Positions 1 through 10,252 of a DNA stretch of 64,000 nucleotides are shown here, in pieces; within the stretch, counting starts at the first letter, position 1, and every line of letters starts with the position of its first letter. Source of the DNA: Erigeron canadensis (lineage: Eukaryota > Streptophyta > Magnoliopsida > Asterales > Asteraceae). The stretch lies in contig NC_057766.1 of NCBI RefSeq assembly GCF_010389155.1, positions 24,313,516-24,377,515 on the forward strand. The letters run 5' to 3'. Below the pieces are notes generated by a model. That model saw only the letters and a program-made list of their open reading frames with translations. It did no database searches and was not told the origin of the DNA. Both the position numbers and the translations under genes were made by a program.

Positions 1-962
1 AGTGTAACCAGTGAATGGTTATGTAATGTAGTAACCTATGATAGTGTTAAAATTGATGTAAGAACCTCTCTGTGTTGTTCACTCGATGTATCCTATTGGG
101 TTAATCCGACGACTTTATACTCTAGTCATCTTCTCCGGCTAATTTCCGGCACTATCTTCGGTAACAACAGATTTTTCCGGAGAACAAATATGAAACTGTA
201 ACTTAATGTCTAACTTCAATCCCGAACACAAATCAACACTAGATATAGATAGATGCATATATACATTTATTGATTTCAGAACATGATTCAATAATAATCA
301 TACTTAAACCCTAATCCCCAAATCGAATTGTGTTATGATCACCCCATCATCGTTAACCATAAAGATCCGACCATCCTATCCCCACCACAATCAAGATCCA
401 GCAACTTTGGTTCACAATGAGGTAAGGGGGGGGGGGTTTGACAGAGAATGATGTCGGTGGTTGTCTGGGTGGCGGCTGACATTTGTTTATTTTATTGGTG
501 GCAATCAGCGGTGACACGTGTCCAGATGTGGAGACGGTGGAGAGATGGCCGCACCTCCTGAATGGAAGAAAAAATGAAAACAAGACCACCCACTACAACC
601 TCGTCAGAGTCTAAGACCATCCACCATCCATTTCGTCGGAGTTCATAACCCACAACCGTAACCATGACCGTACAGCAGGTCAACCGGTACATGAAAAGTA
701 CAAAAATGAGAGGTTCTTACATCAGATAGCCAATTTTAAAAATCACTGCATAACATAACCATTCAGTCATAGTTGGTTACACTCTAGTGCCATAATCCCA
801 AAGTAAAACTAACATTGTTACCGGCTACCGGTACAACAGGTCAACCGATACATTAAAAGAACAAAATTGAAAGGTACTTACATCAGATAGCCAATTTGAA
901 AGGTCACTACATTACATAACCATTGAGTCATAGTTGGTTACACTCTCGTGCCATAATCCCTT
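1..962. mobile_element. Mutator-like/MITE-type element with long inverted ends, left end cut by window start
   Basis: The first 75 or so bases read as the reverse complement of the blocks near 700-790 and 880-955 (shared cores such as GTAACCAnnnnTGAATGGTTATGT and GATGTAAGAACCTCTC). The right terminal block occurs twice in direct orientation, at about 650-800 and 811-962, each ending GTGCCATAATCCC. Long terminal inverted repeats around non-coding filler suggest a MULE or large MITE. The left boundary and any target duplication lie outside the window, so the family is not certain. No convincing gene lies inside; the short open frames at 353-692 are on the minus strand and resemble nothing. Confidence 0.55.
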
Positions 963-1080
963 ACATATATATAGAGTTAAACCTGTTTATACAAGAGGTA
1001 TGATTAGTTTCTTTCTACACATTTCATAGAGAAAATATATATCAAAATACATATTACTTCAATCACAAACTTTGCACTAC
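961..1080 (+). promoter_or_regulatory. Core promoter and leader of membrane-protein copy 1
   Basis: A TATA-like stretch (ACATATATATAGAG, about 963-976) lies roughly 110 bases before the ATG. From about 976 the sequence matches the upstream regions of copies 2-4: 'aaacctgtt-ata', 'gaggt-atg', 'tagtttctttc', 'catatttcat', then a 'tcacaaactttg' block just before the start codon. Upstream of about 960 the similarity to the other copies stops, because the inverted-repeat element abuts here. The promoter assignment is inferred from conservation and the TATA box. Confidence 0.5.
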
Positions 1081-3291
1081 ATGGAGATTGAGAGCCCTTC
1101 AAATAATACATATCTAAATTGCGCCGAAATTATATTCACTAATTTATTGTTTGATAAAATTGAGAATGGGATTAGCAAACCCATGGTGTGGATTGGGATC
1201 TACATTGCGTTAGCATCGTTATTTTGCATCCTTGCCATGGGAGCTGATTTATTGCATGGTTTCCGAAATAGAAAATTTTGGTTTCCATGTAAGTATTTCA
1301 CGCTCAATGCTGCTTCTATCACGATGATAGCCATCGCCATGAAACTGCCTGGGGATCTAACAAGTTTGTTTGAGAGGTCCTTGGACCAAGCAACCAAGTT
1401 AGGAAGCATGGCCTTCTTGTGCACGATGATGGCTAACTTAATGCCATCTTTGGCATCTATGGATAACGATACACTGCTGGCAAGTGTCATAGGTTTGGCT
1501 ATACTCGTAATCACTGTGATGGTAAATATCTGCATTCAAATTAATACTGGTGTTATAAATGGTCCATATGCTCTTGATGAGCTACCATATAGTGACGATG
1601 TCCTGAATTATATGGTACCCGGCTATCTGGCTATATCACTCTGGTTATTGATAATGTTAATTTCCTCCGCTATAACAATTCCTGCTTGTAAGGAAGTTTT
1701 AGAAATAAAATACCAAGCTACTATGAAAAGAACTTCAAATGGTCAAGATAGCTTAGCATCCACAGTTGAGAAACTAAACCAATATTTGAGAAGATACTGG
1801 GTTATGGCAGAAACTGGTAGCCCTCAATTTGTGATGGCCAGTAACCCATTGTCTATTAGTTCTGGCATAATATGTGTATTTAGTTTAATCTTGCACATAA
1901 TTATGATGATTCTCACCATTCAAGCTGAAAATAGTTATTCTAGCCACGGAAAGGAATCATATTATAAGTGGTCAATGTATTTCATTGCTCTAACTCAGTC
2001 CATTGGAGTTGTAATGGGTAGTATCGCACCGATATTTAGATGTTTTACAATAATGAACTTCAAATTGTCTTTTAAAAAGAACAAGAACCAATTCAAGGTC
2101 TTCAAGGTAGAGAAGTACTGGATTCAAAAGCTGGGGGAGTGGAAAGAAAGTCATGTACGTTCTTTATCAAGTCGTTCTAAGTCGAGAACTCTTGCCCTTA
2201 ATCTGAAAAATCTGTTTCTAGGCATCTGCATGGGGACTCAGAAGATAACTGTTGTATTAATCAAAATGATGGGGCTCATTCCAGTAGTGCTTCTGATTTG
2301 TCTCATTTATTGTTCATATCGGTGGAAGTCTCTGGCGTCAAGGTTGTTCGTTCCACCTGATATCCCAAGAATAGATGAAAGAAAAGAAGACCTTAGGAAT
2401 TACATTTTACAACTTGAAGATGAGATGGAGCTTGGTGAAAAAACGCTCAAACGCATTTCAAATTCTATAGATCACTTGATCAAAAAGGCCGAGAAGAAGC
2501 AACCGAAGAATCTTTTGAGGCTTCTTGAGAAGTATAATGGATTTAGAGGTGTGGAGAACTTTGACAACGATCAAGTTCTACCTCTAACTTCCTTTAAACT
2601 TGTTAATAGTTGGAGTTTGCCAATAGTAACTTTGGCATGCATTGCCATTTCTCTTCATGATATTGACGAGGTTGATAGCTTGTTCAAAAGTGTACGTGAA
2701 GGTCTTTTGTACACTGATCTCGTGGAAGAAAGCCTCAATAATAATCGTGAATATGGAAATATCCGAAAGGCAACTATGTCCTTGTGGCACGAGGTGGAGC
2801 AGAAGTCTATATGGTTGGAGAACACTTTGGAAAAAAGTGCTTATAGAGGGAAAACATCAATAGAGATTCTTCAGTGGTTTGCCGGTAAGGCAGAAGAAAT
2901 TGTCAAGCAAATTGATACTACCAATGAAGAAGTAATGGAGAACAATCCGAAGAAGTTGATTCTTGCCAATTCAATGTACCGTATTACACGAACGATCTTG
3001 CTTAACTACCAAGGCCAACCTACAAATGAAGAGTTGTTTGCACTATTATCTAGCATGATTGCAGACATGCTGTGTGCTTGCTTCACCAACATACCACGAG
3101 TCATAATGATGAAATGCCACGGAAGTGCCATAGAGAAACGGGAAGCTAGTGTTAAGGCTGCTGCTAAGTTATTTGGTAGCACGAAAGAGGTACTAAAAAG
3201 ACTTGACGCTTGGCAATTGCCAAATATGGATCCTGATAAGATTGCATTTATCGACGAGTGGCATTTTCATATGAAGCATTCGATCCCTTAA
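1081..3291 (+). CDS. Multi-pass membrane protein of unrecognised plant family, copy 1
   Basis: Single open frame of 736 aa from the first ATG; the frame runs back to 1072 only through a TTG. I do not recognise a named family. Hydrophobic segments lie near residues 35-58, 75-95, 105-125, 130-155, 185-205, 255-280, 300-320 and 385-425. Basic linkers follow TM1 (HGFRNRKFWFPC), TM5 and TM7, so those loops are probably cytoplasmic. The remaining 300 or so residues form a soluble, charged, helical-looking domain starting near 'EDLRNYILQLEDE'. This copy has the shortest N-terminus (34 residues before TM1) with one N-glycosylation sequon (N8-N-T). It lacks the 'NLTLEN...GYC.QIR.LE' segment of copies 2 and 4. 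Its 3' flank matches copy 4 only to about 3500. No intron signal is needed. Confidence 0.85.
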   Translation: MEIESPSNNTYLNCAEIIFTNLLFDKIENGISKPMVWIGIYIALASLFCILAMGADLLHGFRNRKFWFPCKYFTLNAASITMIAIAMKLPGDLTSLFERSLDQATKLGSMAFLCTMMANLMPSLASMDNDTLLASVIGLAILVITVMVNICIQINTGVINGPYALDELPYSDDVLNYMVPGYLAISLWLLIMLISSAITIPACKEVLEIKYQATMKRTSNGQDSLASTVEKLNQYLRRYWVMAETGSPQFVMASNPLSISSGIICVFSLILHIIMMILTIQAENSYSSHGKESYYKWSMYFIALTQSIGVVMGSIAPIFRCFTIMNFKLSFKKNKNQFKVFKVEKYWIQKLGEWKESHVRSLSSRSKSRTLALNLKNLFLGICMGTQKITVVLIKMMGLIPVVLLICLIYCSYRWKSLASRLFVPPDIPRIDERKEDLRNYILQLEDEMELGEKTLKRISNSIDHLIKKAEKKQPKNLLRLLEKYNGFRGVENFDNDQVLPLTSFKLVNSWSLPIVTLACIAISLHDIDEVDSLFKSVREGLLYTDLVEESLNNNREYGNIRKATMSLWHEVEQKSIWLENTLEKSAYRGKTSIEILQWFAGKAEEIVKQIDTTNEEVMENNPKKLILANSMYRITRTILLNYQGQPTNEELFALLSSMIADMLCACFTNIPRVIMMKCHGSAIEKREASVKAAAKLFGSTKEVLKRLDAWQLPNMDPDKIAFIDEWHFHMKHSIP

Positions 3292-3985
3292 TCTTCGTTG
3301 CCTTTCATACGAGAAAGTGTATGTCCTTGAGCTTTAGTATCTCATTGTGCATGAACTTTTTGTTATGCAAAATTATTTTTTAACAAGTCAAGTTTTGCAA
3401 AATGAAAAAAAAAAAAAAAAACCAACTGACAACAAATACTGAATTTTATCTTGCAACACACTGTATTGGCTATAACTCCCATCTGTTTCAGTCCGTAGGT
3501 TAGAATGTTATATTTATAGATCTGTATAGTTGTGTTTTTGAAATCCCAATAACACTCTTTCATTGTGGTTTGTATCATTGATAATTCTGGTTGTTTGCTT
3601 TGTAAAAAAGATTCATCTATAAGACTTAGGCTAATTGATTTTTAGATTTTAGTAAAATAGATTTGGTAAAAGTATATATATATAATTGGATTTTTGAATG
3701 ACGTGGACTGATATCTTTGTAGTTGGCCGAATTAAATGGTGTGTTTCCAGGATGACTGGAGATCGGAAGTTATCGGTAGTCAATAAATGTAGTCAATTAT
3801 ATCAAACATGGAAGTCTACGTGTCACCAACCAATCACACGCAAGCGGTAATCTGGATCATTGCATTGTTATTAATTTAGTGTAATCGAGGGATATGGTAT
3901 GACACTTGATAATGGGTTAGAAAGTACGGATTGTACACCCATTAAGTAAATAACCTCCCGGACCCAAAAGAGTTTTTCTTGATCC
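3292..3985. other. Intergenic, family 3' flank then unassigned
   Basis: The first 200 bases resemble the 3' flanks of the other membrane-protein copies (blocks 'tatgtccttgagcttta' and 'ttttgcaaaatgaaa'). Unlike copies 2-4, this flank stops matching before any beta-galactosidase sequence appears. An A-tract lies at about 3404-3420. From 3500 to 3985 I see nothing coding. Confidence 0.5.
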
Positions 3986-3989
3986 ACAG

Positions 3990-4310
3990 TTATTATAAAT
4001 TAAATAAATATTTTAAAGATTCTCTAAATCTTTAATAGATTTCGAAAAGATTATGTAATCTTAAATAGATTTTGTAAAGATTCTCTAAATCTTAAAAAGA
4101 TTTTGTAAAGATATCGATCTTGAAAAGATTTTGTAAATATTCTCTAAATCTTGAAAAGATTTTATAAAGATATCGATCTTGAAAAGATTTTGTAAATATT
4201 CTCTAAATCTTGAAAAGATTTTGTAAAGATATCGATCTTGAAAAGATTTTGTAAAGATACACTAAATCTTGAAAAGATTCTGTAAAGATTTTCCAAATCT
4301 TGAATCGTCT
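3990..4310. repeat. Tandem array built on ATCTTGAAAAGATTTTGTAAAG
   Basis: Imperfect tandem repeat with a short internal motif of about 20-30 bases (AAATCTTGAAAAGATTTTGT, GTAAAGATATCGATC) and a higher-order period of about 60 bases between 4080 and 4260. It ends just before a TATA-like stretch (CTATATATAG, about 4309). The array followed by a TATA box could be the U3 part of an LTR or an old promoter, but I find no paired LTR, primer-binding site or polyprotein. Confidence 0.7.
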
Positions 4311-4879
4311 ATATATAGTTGAGAATTCATTTACAGAATTCACAAGTATCTAGTTTTCTTTGTTTACATTTTGGTATTCACAAGGGATCAAGGATAACCT
4401 TTTGAATTAATGCATTAATTAGATGCATTAACAGGGTGTCTCTAAAAGAGAAAATTATACATAAGGAAACACACAAAACACGAAATACTATATAGCGAAT
4501 GGGTTCTTGATTTTGGCAGAAATCAATGGTCTGGAAAGTGATATCACGATATAAAGAGATATCTGGTCATTGATTTCTAACCCGTGTTACACGGATTCTT
4601 CTCCTCCTCCCAAATATATATTATATGATTTCTGACATGCATCAGATGGACAGAATTGAAAAGGCGAGTTACTATCATTCAATATATAGTATATACGCCC
4701 ACCTAGCTAGATAATTACATGACATAAACATTCGTGTATAATTCATTATATCCCGAAATCTCAATCCCTAAAATCTATGGTCTGGAATCATTTCCGAAGC
4801 GTCAGCAAATTAAACACCAAAATGGTTAGTATCTGTAATCATTCAAGTATCACTGTATCAGCTTTAGTGGAGATGGGAG

Positions 4880-5594
4880 AACTACTCACTTGAGGTACCA
4901 TATAGAGAAAAAACATGCAGGACTCATTGCTTCTGCTGATTAATTGGAGCACTATGGAGATTATTTCAGTTAGATGGTGATGTGGCTACTGACGGTAATC
5001 ATATATTCATATGGAGTGTGCTTTAACAGAAAATGATAATGAGTCCACGGAATATGTAGTACATTTGTGGAAAATGAATGCTACGAAGCATCCAATTTTG
5101 ATATGAAGGCGTGTTGTCTGTTGCAGCAGCAATGGCATAAGGCAAGTCTTTTAAGTTGGCAGCTTTAAGATACGGTGCTTTTTGCTGATGAGATTGATGT
5201 TTGGATTAGATTAGATAAAATGTTTCAGTTGTTGGATATTGGTAAGCTTATGTCTTTGCTGTCAAACAGACTGAATGCTCACAATTCAACAGTGATTTCT
5301 GAAATGCTGTCATTCAAATATTACTATAGTGATACAGAAGTATGAACGACGTATCAGTTTTACAAAGATGTTTTTCCTGAGTTGGAAAAAATCGAAGAGA
5401 GTTTAACTCGCGGTCTGACAATTTATGTCCCTAAAACGGGTCGACTCAATAATGTCATGATAGAATCCAAGTTAGTATCATTACACTGCATTTTATCATG
5501 TTATAAATCTTCAAGTGACCAAACCATTGAAGAGTGGTGCCAGACAACAGAACACAGTATACTCCATAGTTTAATGAAAATGGGGCCCATCTAA
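4880..5594 (+). pseudogene. Unidentified coding relic upstream of copy 2
   Basis: Several adjoining stretches look like former coding sequence with in-frame stops between them: about 4975-5160, 5175-5345 (reading LFADEIDVWIRLDKMFQLL and on) and 5382-5594 (70 codons containing RGLTIYVPKTGRLNNVMIES). Codon-like composition across stops suggests a decayed gene, but I cannot name a family. The last 50 bases (ACAGTATACTCCATAGTT, about 5554-5571) also occur upstream of copy 4 near 23374, so the end of this relic overlaps the duplicated promoter block. Confidence 0.3.
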
Positions 5595-6005
5595 GAAATA
5601 TGTTTCAATAATACCTAAAAATATTAGTAATAGATATTAATGGTAATTTTGTTAATCATATACTATTATACTTCATTTTAAAAGCTATTAAACCATGTTG
5701 TCCAACCATGATGTCTAAGTTATTACAATCTATCGTTATATACAATTAAACCAGCAAATAAACCTTATAAACTATTAATTGGCCTATCAATTGATAGCAG
5801 CATCAAGAGAATATGTGAAAAGATGTTTCTTTTACATCGATATGTCCAAGTCTCTATCCAATTATAAATGCCAAGATTTTTGGGTAAATTCCTGGAAATA
5901 AATGGATATAAACCTGTTATAATCTTAGGTGTATGCTTAGTTTTCTTCGCATTTCATAAAGAATATATATTAAATTAGACAAGACTTCGCTCACAAACTT
6001 TGTAC

Positions 6006-8294
6006 ATGGGCTCTTCAGCTCAACATTGTTACGATATTTTGAACCCACTAGTTCATGAATTTTATTCGGTACAAAGACCAGTAATTAGTGTAAACCTCAC
6101 ATTGGAAAATGTGATCTCCTTGCGAGGTTATTGTCCACAGATTCGTGAATTGGAAATTGAGAATAGATATAGCAAACCTATGGTGTGGATTGGGATCTAC
6201 ATTGCATTAGCATCATTATTTTGCATCCTTGCCATGGGAGCTGATTTATTACATGGTTTCCGTAATAGAAAATTTTGGTTTCCATGTAAATATTTCACAC
6301 TCAATGCTGCTTCTATCACAATGATAGCCATCACCATGAAACTACCTGTAGATCTAAGTAGTTTTTATGAGACAGCCTTGGACCAAGCAACCAAGTTAGG
6401 AAGCATGGCCTTCATGTGCACAATGATGACGAACTTAATGCCTTCTTTAGCATCTATGGACAACAAGACACTTCTCGCAAATGTCATTGGTTTGGCTATT
6501 CTTGTTATCACTGTGATTGTGAATGTTTGCATTCAAATTAGTACCGGTGCTATAAATGATCCAAAAATCTGTAGTGATCTATCTTACAATGTCATGAATT
6601 ATGTGATACACAGGTATGTGGCTATATCAATCTGGCTATTGATAATGTTGATTTCTTACGCTATAACAATTCCTGCTTGTAAGGAAATTTTAGAGATCAA
6701 GTACCAAGCTGCCAGGAAACGAACTTCAAATGGTCAAGATAGCTTAGTGTCTACAGTTGAGAAACTAAACCAATATTTGAGAAGATACTGGGTTATGGCA
6801 GAAACTGGTAGCCCTCAATTTGTGATGGCCAGTAACTCATTATCAATTAGTTCTGGCATAATTTGTGTATTTAGTTTACTTACATACATCGTTTTGATGA
6901 TATTTACCATTCACGCTATTATTGCATATGGTTATTCTAGCCACGCAAGGGAATCAGATTATCAGTGGTCAATGTATTTCATTGCTATAACACAATCCAT
7001 TGGAGTTGTAGTGGGTAGCATTGCTCCAATATTTAGATGCTTTACCATAGTGAACTTCGAAATGTTCACTAAACAGCATAAGAACCAATTCATGGTCTTC
7101 AAAGTAGAGAAGTATTGGATTCAAAAGCTGGGTCAGTGGAAAGAAGGTGACGCAAGTTCCTTATCAAGTCGCTCCAGGTCAATAACTCTTGTCTTTAATC
7201 TGAAAAACCTGTTTTTAGACATTTGCATCGGGACTCAGAAGATAAATGTTCTATTGAGCAAAACGATGGGGCTCGTTCCAATAGTGCTTCTGACTTGTGT
7301 CATGTATTGTTCGTGTTGGTGGAAGTCACTGTTGTCTAGGTTGTTCATGTCACCTGATGCCCCAAGAATTCATGAAAAAAATGAAGACCTTAGGAATTAC
7401 GTTTTGAAACTTGAAGATGACGCGGAGCTTGGTGAAAGAACGCTCAAACGCATTTCAAATTCTATTGATCACTTGATCAAAGAGGCTGAGAAGAATCAAC
7501 AAAAGAATCTTTTAATGCTTCTTGAGAAGTATAATGGATTTAGAGGAGTGGAAAACTTTGACAACGATCAAGTACTACCTCTAACTTCCATTAAACTAGT
7601 TAATAGTTGGAGTTTGCCAGTAGTAACTTTGACATGCATTGCCATTGCTCTCCCTGATATTTGCAAGGACAAAGTTGATAGCTTGTTCAAAAGTGTAGGG
7701 GGAGGTCTTTTGTACACTCATCTAGTGGATGAAAGCCTCAATAATACTTGTGAATATGGAAATATCCGAAAGGCAACTATGACCTTGTGGCACGAGATCG
7801 AACACAAGTCCATGTGGTTGGAGAACACTTTGGAAACAAGTGCTTACAAAGGAAAAACATCAATAGAGATTCTTCAGTGGTTTGCAGATAAAGCAGAACA
7901 AATTGTAATGCAAATTGATACCACCAATGAAGAAGTAATAGAGAACACTCCTAAGAAATTGATTCTTGGCAATTCCATGTACCGTATTTCAAGAACAATT
8001 TTGCTTAACTGCCAAGGTCAACCTACAAGTGAAGAGTTGTTTGTAGTATTATCTAACATAATTGCAGACATACTCTGTGCTTGCTTCACCAACATACCAC
8101 GAGTTATAATGAAGAAATGCCATGAAAGTGCCATAGAGAAAAGGGAAGCTGGTGTTAAGGCTGCTGCTATGTTGTTTGGTAGCACTAAAGAGGTAGTAAA
8201 ACGACTTGACACTTGGGAAGTGCCGAGTATGGATCCTGATAAAATGGCATTTATTGACGAGTGGCATACTCATATGAAGCAATCGATTCCTTAA
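6006..8294 (+). CDS. Multi-pass membrane protein of unrecognised plant family, copy 2
   Basis: Intronless frame of 762 aa, read from the ATG (a TTG two codons upstream extends the open frame only trivially). The N-terminal region is 58 residues long and carries the segment NLTLENVISLRGYC with a sequon at N30; copy 4 has a close equivalent and copies 1 and 3 do not. TM1 begins near residue 59 (MVWIGIYIALASLFC). The TM4-TM5 loop (DPKICSDLSYNVMNY) and the TM6-TM7 loop (AIIAYGYSSHARESDYQW) differ from the paralogues, while the intervening basic loop with EKLNQYLRRYWVMAETGSPQ is nearly identical. Near the C-terminus it shares the short form CQGQPTSEELF with copy 1 rather than the longer QSNV form of copies 3 and 4. 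Function unknown; membrane location inferred. Confidence 0.85.
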   Translation: MGSSAQHCYDILNPLVHEFYSVQRPVISVNLTLENVISLRGYCPQIRELEIENRYSKPMVWIGIYIALASLFCILAMGADLLHGFRNRKFWFPCKYFTLNAASITMIAITMKLPVDLSSFYETALDQATKLGSMAFMCTMMTNLMPSLASMDNKTLLANVIGLAILVITVIVNVCIQISTGAINDPKICSDLSYNVMNYVIHRYVAISIWLLIMLISYAITIPACKEILEIKYQAARKRTSNGQDSLVSTVEKLNQYLRRYWVMAETGSPQFVMASNSLSISSGIICVFSLLTYIVLMIFTIHAIIAYGYSSHARESDYQWSMYFIAITQSIGVVVGSIAPIFRCFTIVNFEMFTKQHKNQFMVFKVEKYWIQKLGQWKEGDASSLSSRSRSITLVFNLKNLFLDICIGTQKINVLLSKTMGLVPIVLLTCVMYCSCWWKSLLSRLFMSPDAPRIHEKNEDLRNYVLKLEDDAELGERTLKRISNSIDHLIKEAEKNQQKNLLMLLEKYNGFRGVENFDNDQVLPLTSIKLVNSWSLPVVTLTCIAIALPDICKDKVDSLFKSVGGGLLYTHLVDESLNNTCEYGNIRKATMTLWHEIEHKSMWLENTLETSAYKGKTSIEILQWFADKAEQIVMQIDTTNEEVIENTPKKLILGNSMYRISRTILLNCQGQPTSEELFVVLSNIIADILCACFTNIPRVIMKKCHESAIEKREAGVKAAAMLFGSTKEVVKRLDTWEVPSMDPDKMAFIDEWHTHMKQSIP

Positions 8295-8579
8295 TCTGCA
8301 TTGCCTTTCATCAGAGTATATGTATGTCCTTGAGTTTTAGTATCTTATTGTGCATGACTTTTTGCTAAATGAAATAATTTTTTAACAAGTACTCTAAATT
8401 TGTTGTCCAATATGCGAGTTAAACTAAAAATATATAGACTATGTTAAAGTTACCTTGTCGAAAATGCTTGGCTGTTATTGACTCATCGTCCGTTGCTGAG
8501 TGCAACTAATGATTTGTTTTCCACCTTGATCAACCCACTGACCACAGGCGATCGTTATTAACCAAGATGGCCATTTTTA

Positions 8580-8880
8580 AAAACTATCTCAGTGTCGGGC
8601 ATTATAGATATCATGAGGAGTTGTTGCAAAACTTATAGGAAAGAACCTGATTATAAAATAATAACTATGTAAGATTAGATCAACCATACAAGTATATAAG
8701 TTTTCAAAAAGTTCATATTTGTAAAGGTAGATGAATATTAATGGTTTTAGATGTTTATTTGTGAATGTAGAAATTTGGTACTCTTCTCGACTTACCTCAA
8801 TGTCATCTCCCTTAACAAGTTCGTGTGTTATATGTTGCACGATCAAGGTCCATTGTGCTATGATGACTAGGCACCATTTG
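8580..8880 (-). pseudogene. Relic of the beta-galactosidase 3' end behind copy 2
   Basis: The minus strand carries the end of exon 15 of the GH2 gene (about 8796-8870: 'HELVKGDDIE' followed by a donor-like GTAAG) and the last third of exon 16 (8589-8660: RFFPISFATTPHDIYNARH, then stop). The intact gene reads RFFPMTAATSPHDIYNARY at its C-terminus. The first part of exon 16 (HLDHKHMG...) is missing. The flanking DNA between copy 2 and this relic (8400-8590) also matches the 26245-26440 spacer, so this is a duplicated genomic segment and not a retrocopy. Confidence 0.85.
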
Positions 8881-9249
8881 GGTAACTGATACACAAATAT
8901 ATTCATTCAGCAATACAATAGCAAAACATATATTCATTCAGGCTTTTCATCAAACAGTTTATATGCAAACACTATATTCAGCAGAAAACTCAGCCAATTA
9001 ACTATGCGATACAGCCTAACAAACAGCTATCTTAACAACTAGCAATAACTCACAGCTAAATCAGTTAACCAAACAAAACCACAACATTAATTAACACAAA
9101 CCGAAATTTTAACAACTCGGCAGTTTAGTTTCTTTCTTTCTCTCTTAGTCCATCAATAATTAGTACGTTAGTTACACTACATCGTACAATAATTTCTTGA
9201 TGACTTTTTCTTTAGACAATTTGTTTAGCAACGACACGAAATTCCAGAA
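8881..9249. repeat. Duplicated spacer shared with the copy 3 flank
   Basis: The block around 8937-9000 (CAGGCTTTTCATCAAACAGT, then TTATATGCAAACACT) recurs at 21369-21420 behind copy 3. It marks how far the duplicated unit extends beyond the beta-galactosidase relic. No coding sequence seen. Confidence 0.6.
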
Positions 9250-10252
9250 TCTACTAATATCTTATATATATATAAAAGTTGTAAAATGGAATCTGGGATT
9301 TGAAGGATTAATTAGGGTTTAAAATAATTTATATGTAATTATGATTTTACTTGGGCTATAGATTAATCTTTTCTTAAGGTTTGGCTTTTATTGTGTGGTA
9401 ATTAGGTTAATCGAAGTGTACATATGAATGAGTTGATTATTAATGGATTGAATGAGGTGCACCTCTTGAGTTTCCTCAGTTTATATATTAAAAAACTCAC
9501 ATGATCTGTCTTAATTAATGGCATCAATATTATTATGTCTTCGATTCATGGTTGCTTGCTTCATATCCTGCAATTAAAGGTTTTTTTGTATATATGGTAT
9601 CAATTTATTAGTCGAACGTTTTTACAGAACCAACAAGAAATCACCACGCCACCACAGCCATCATCCCACCACTGCAGTCCGTTCATCCTTCTGGAAGCTT
9701 CAAGCCAACAACAGTGTTAAATTACATAAATTGTCACTTACTCACTTTGTTTAATTTTATTAGTTGATTATGGTTTCTAAGTATCTTTTTGTTTCTGTTT
9801 TTTAGGTTGTCGAGACACAGAAAGACAATTAATGAATTGATGCTATTCTTTCTATACAGTTGAAATTAAAGAGGTTAGTTGCATTTCTCAGATTGTTTCT
9901 TTGTGATTTTTGTTTGCACAAATTGTAGTTCGAGATTTGGTTGTGTAGCTTTTATGCACAATCCATTAAAAATTGTCCTATTATCTGATGCACACCAAGT
10001 ATTCGAGGAAATGCTTGACTCAAAAGTAAAACGCAAGAACCTTACAAATGCTTGATCTCTTATATTTGTGGGGGATATATGGAAGTAAAATGATCCTTTT
10101 TGATTGTATTTCGATATCTTGATTCATTTAATTAGCTATGAAGATCAATGGATGTTAATATTTAATTTTTTAATTTATTTTTATTGATAGACCATGTTTT
10201 TCTTTGTTGGAGTGGACCTTCATTATAAACTAGAATGCCTTTTTATTTACAG

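Noticed and set aside
1200..1535. Minus-strand open frames inside the membrane-protein genes (also near 8018-8282, 20478-20760, 25759-26041)
   Set aside because: They recur at the same place in each paralogue as mirror frames of conserved coding sequence; they have no independent support.
3990..4310. A CRISPR-like array
   Set aside because: Repeats are contiguous with no unique spacers, and the sequence is plant nuclear DNA.
3990..4430. A solo LTR
   Set aside because: A TATA box and tandem repeats are suggestive, but no TG...CA ends with a target duplication could be placed.
8589..8906. A small minus-strand protein gene of 105 aa
   Set aside because: Its two recognisable parts are ends of GH2 exons 15 and 16 joined by intron-like DNA; it is a relic.
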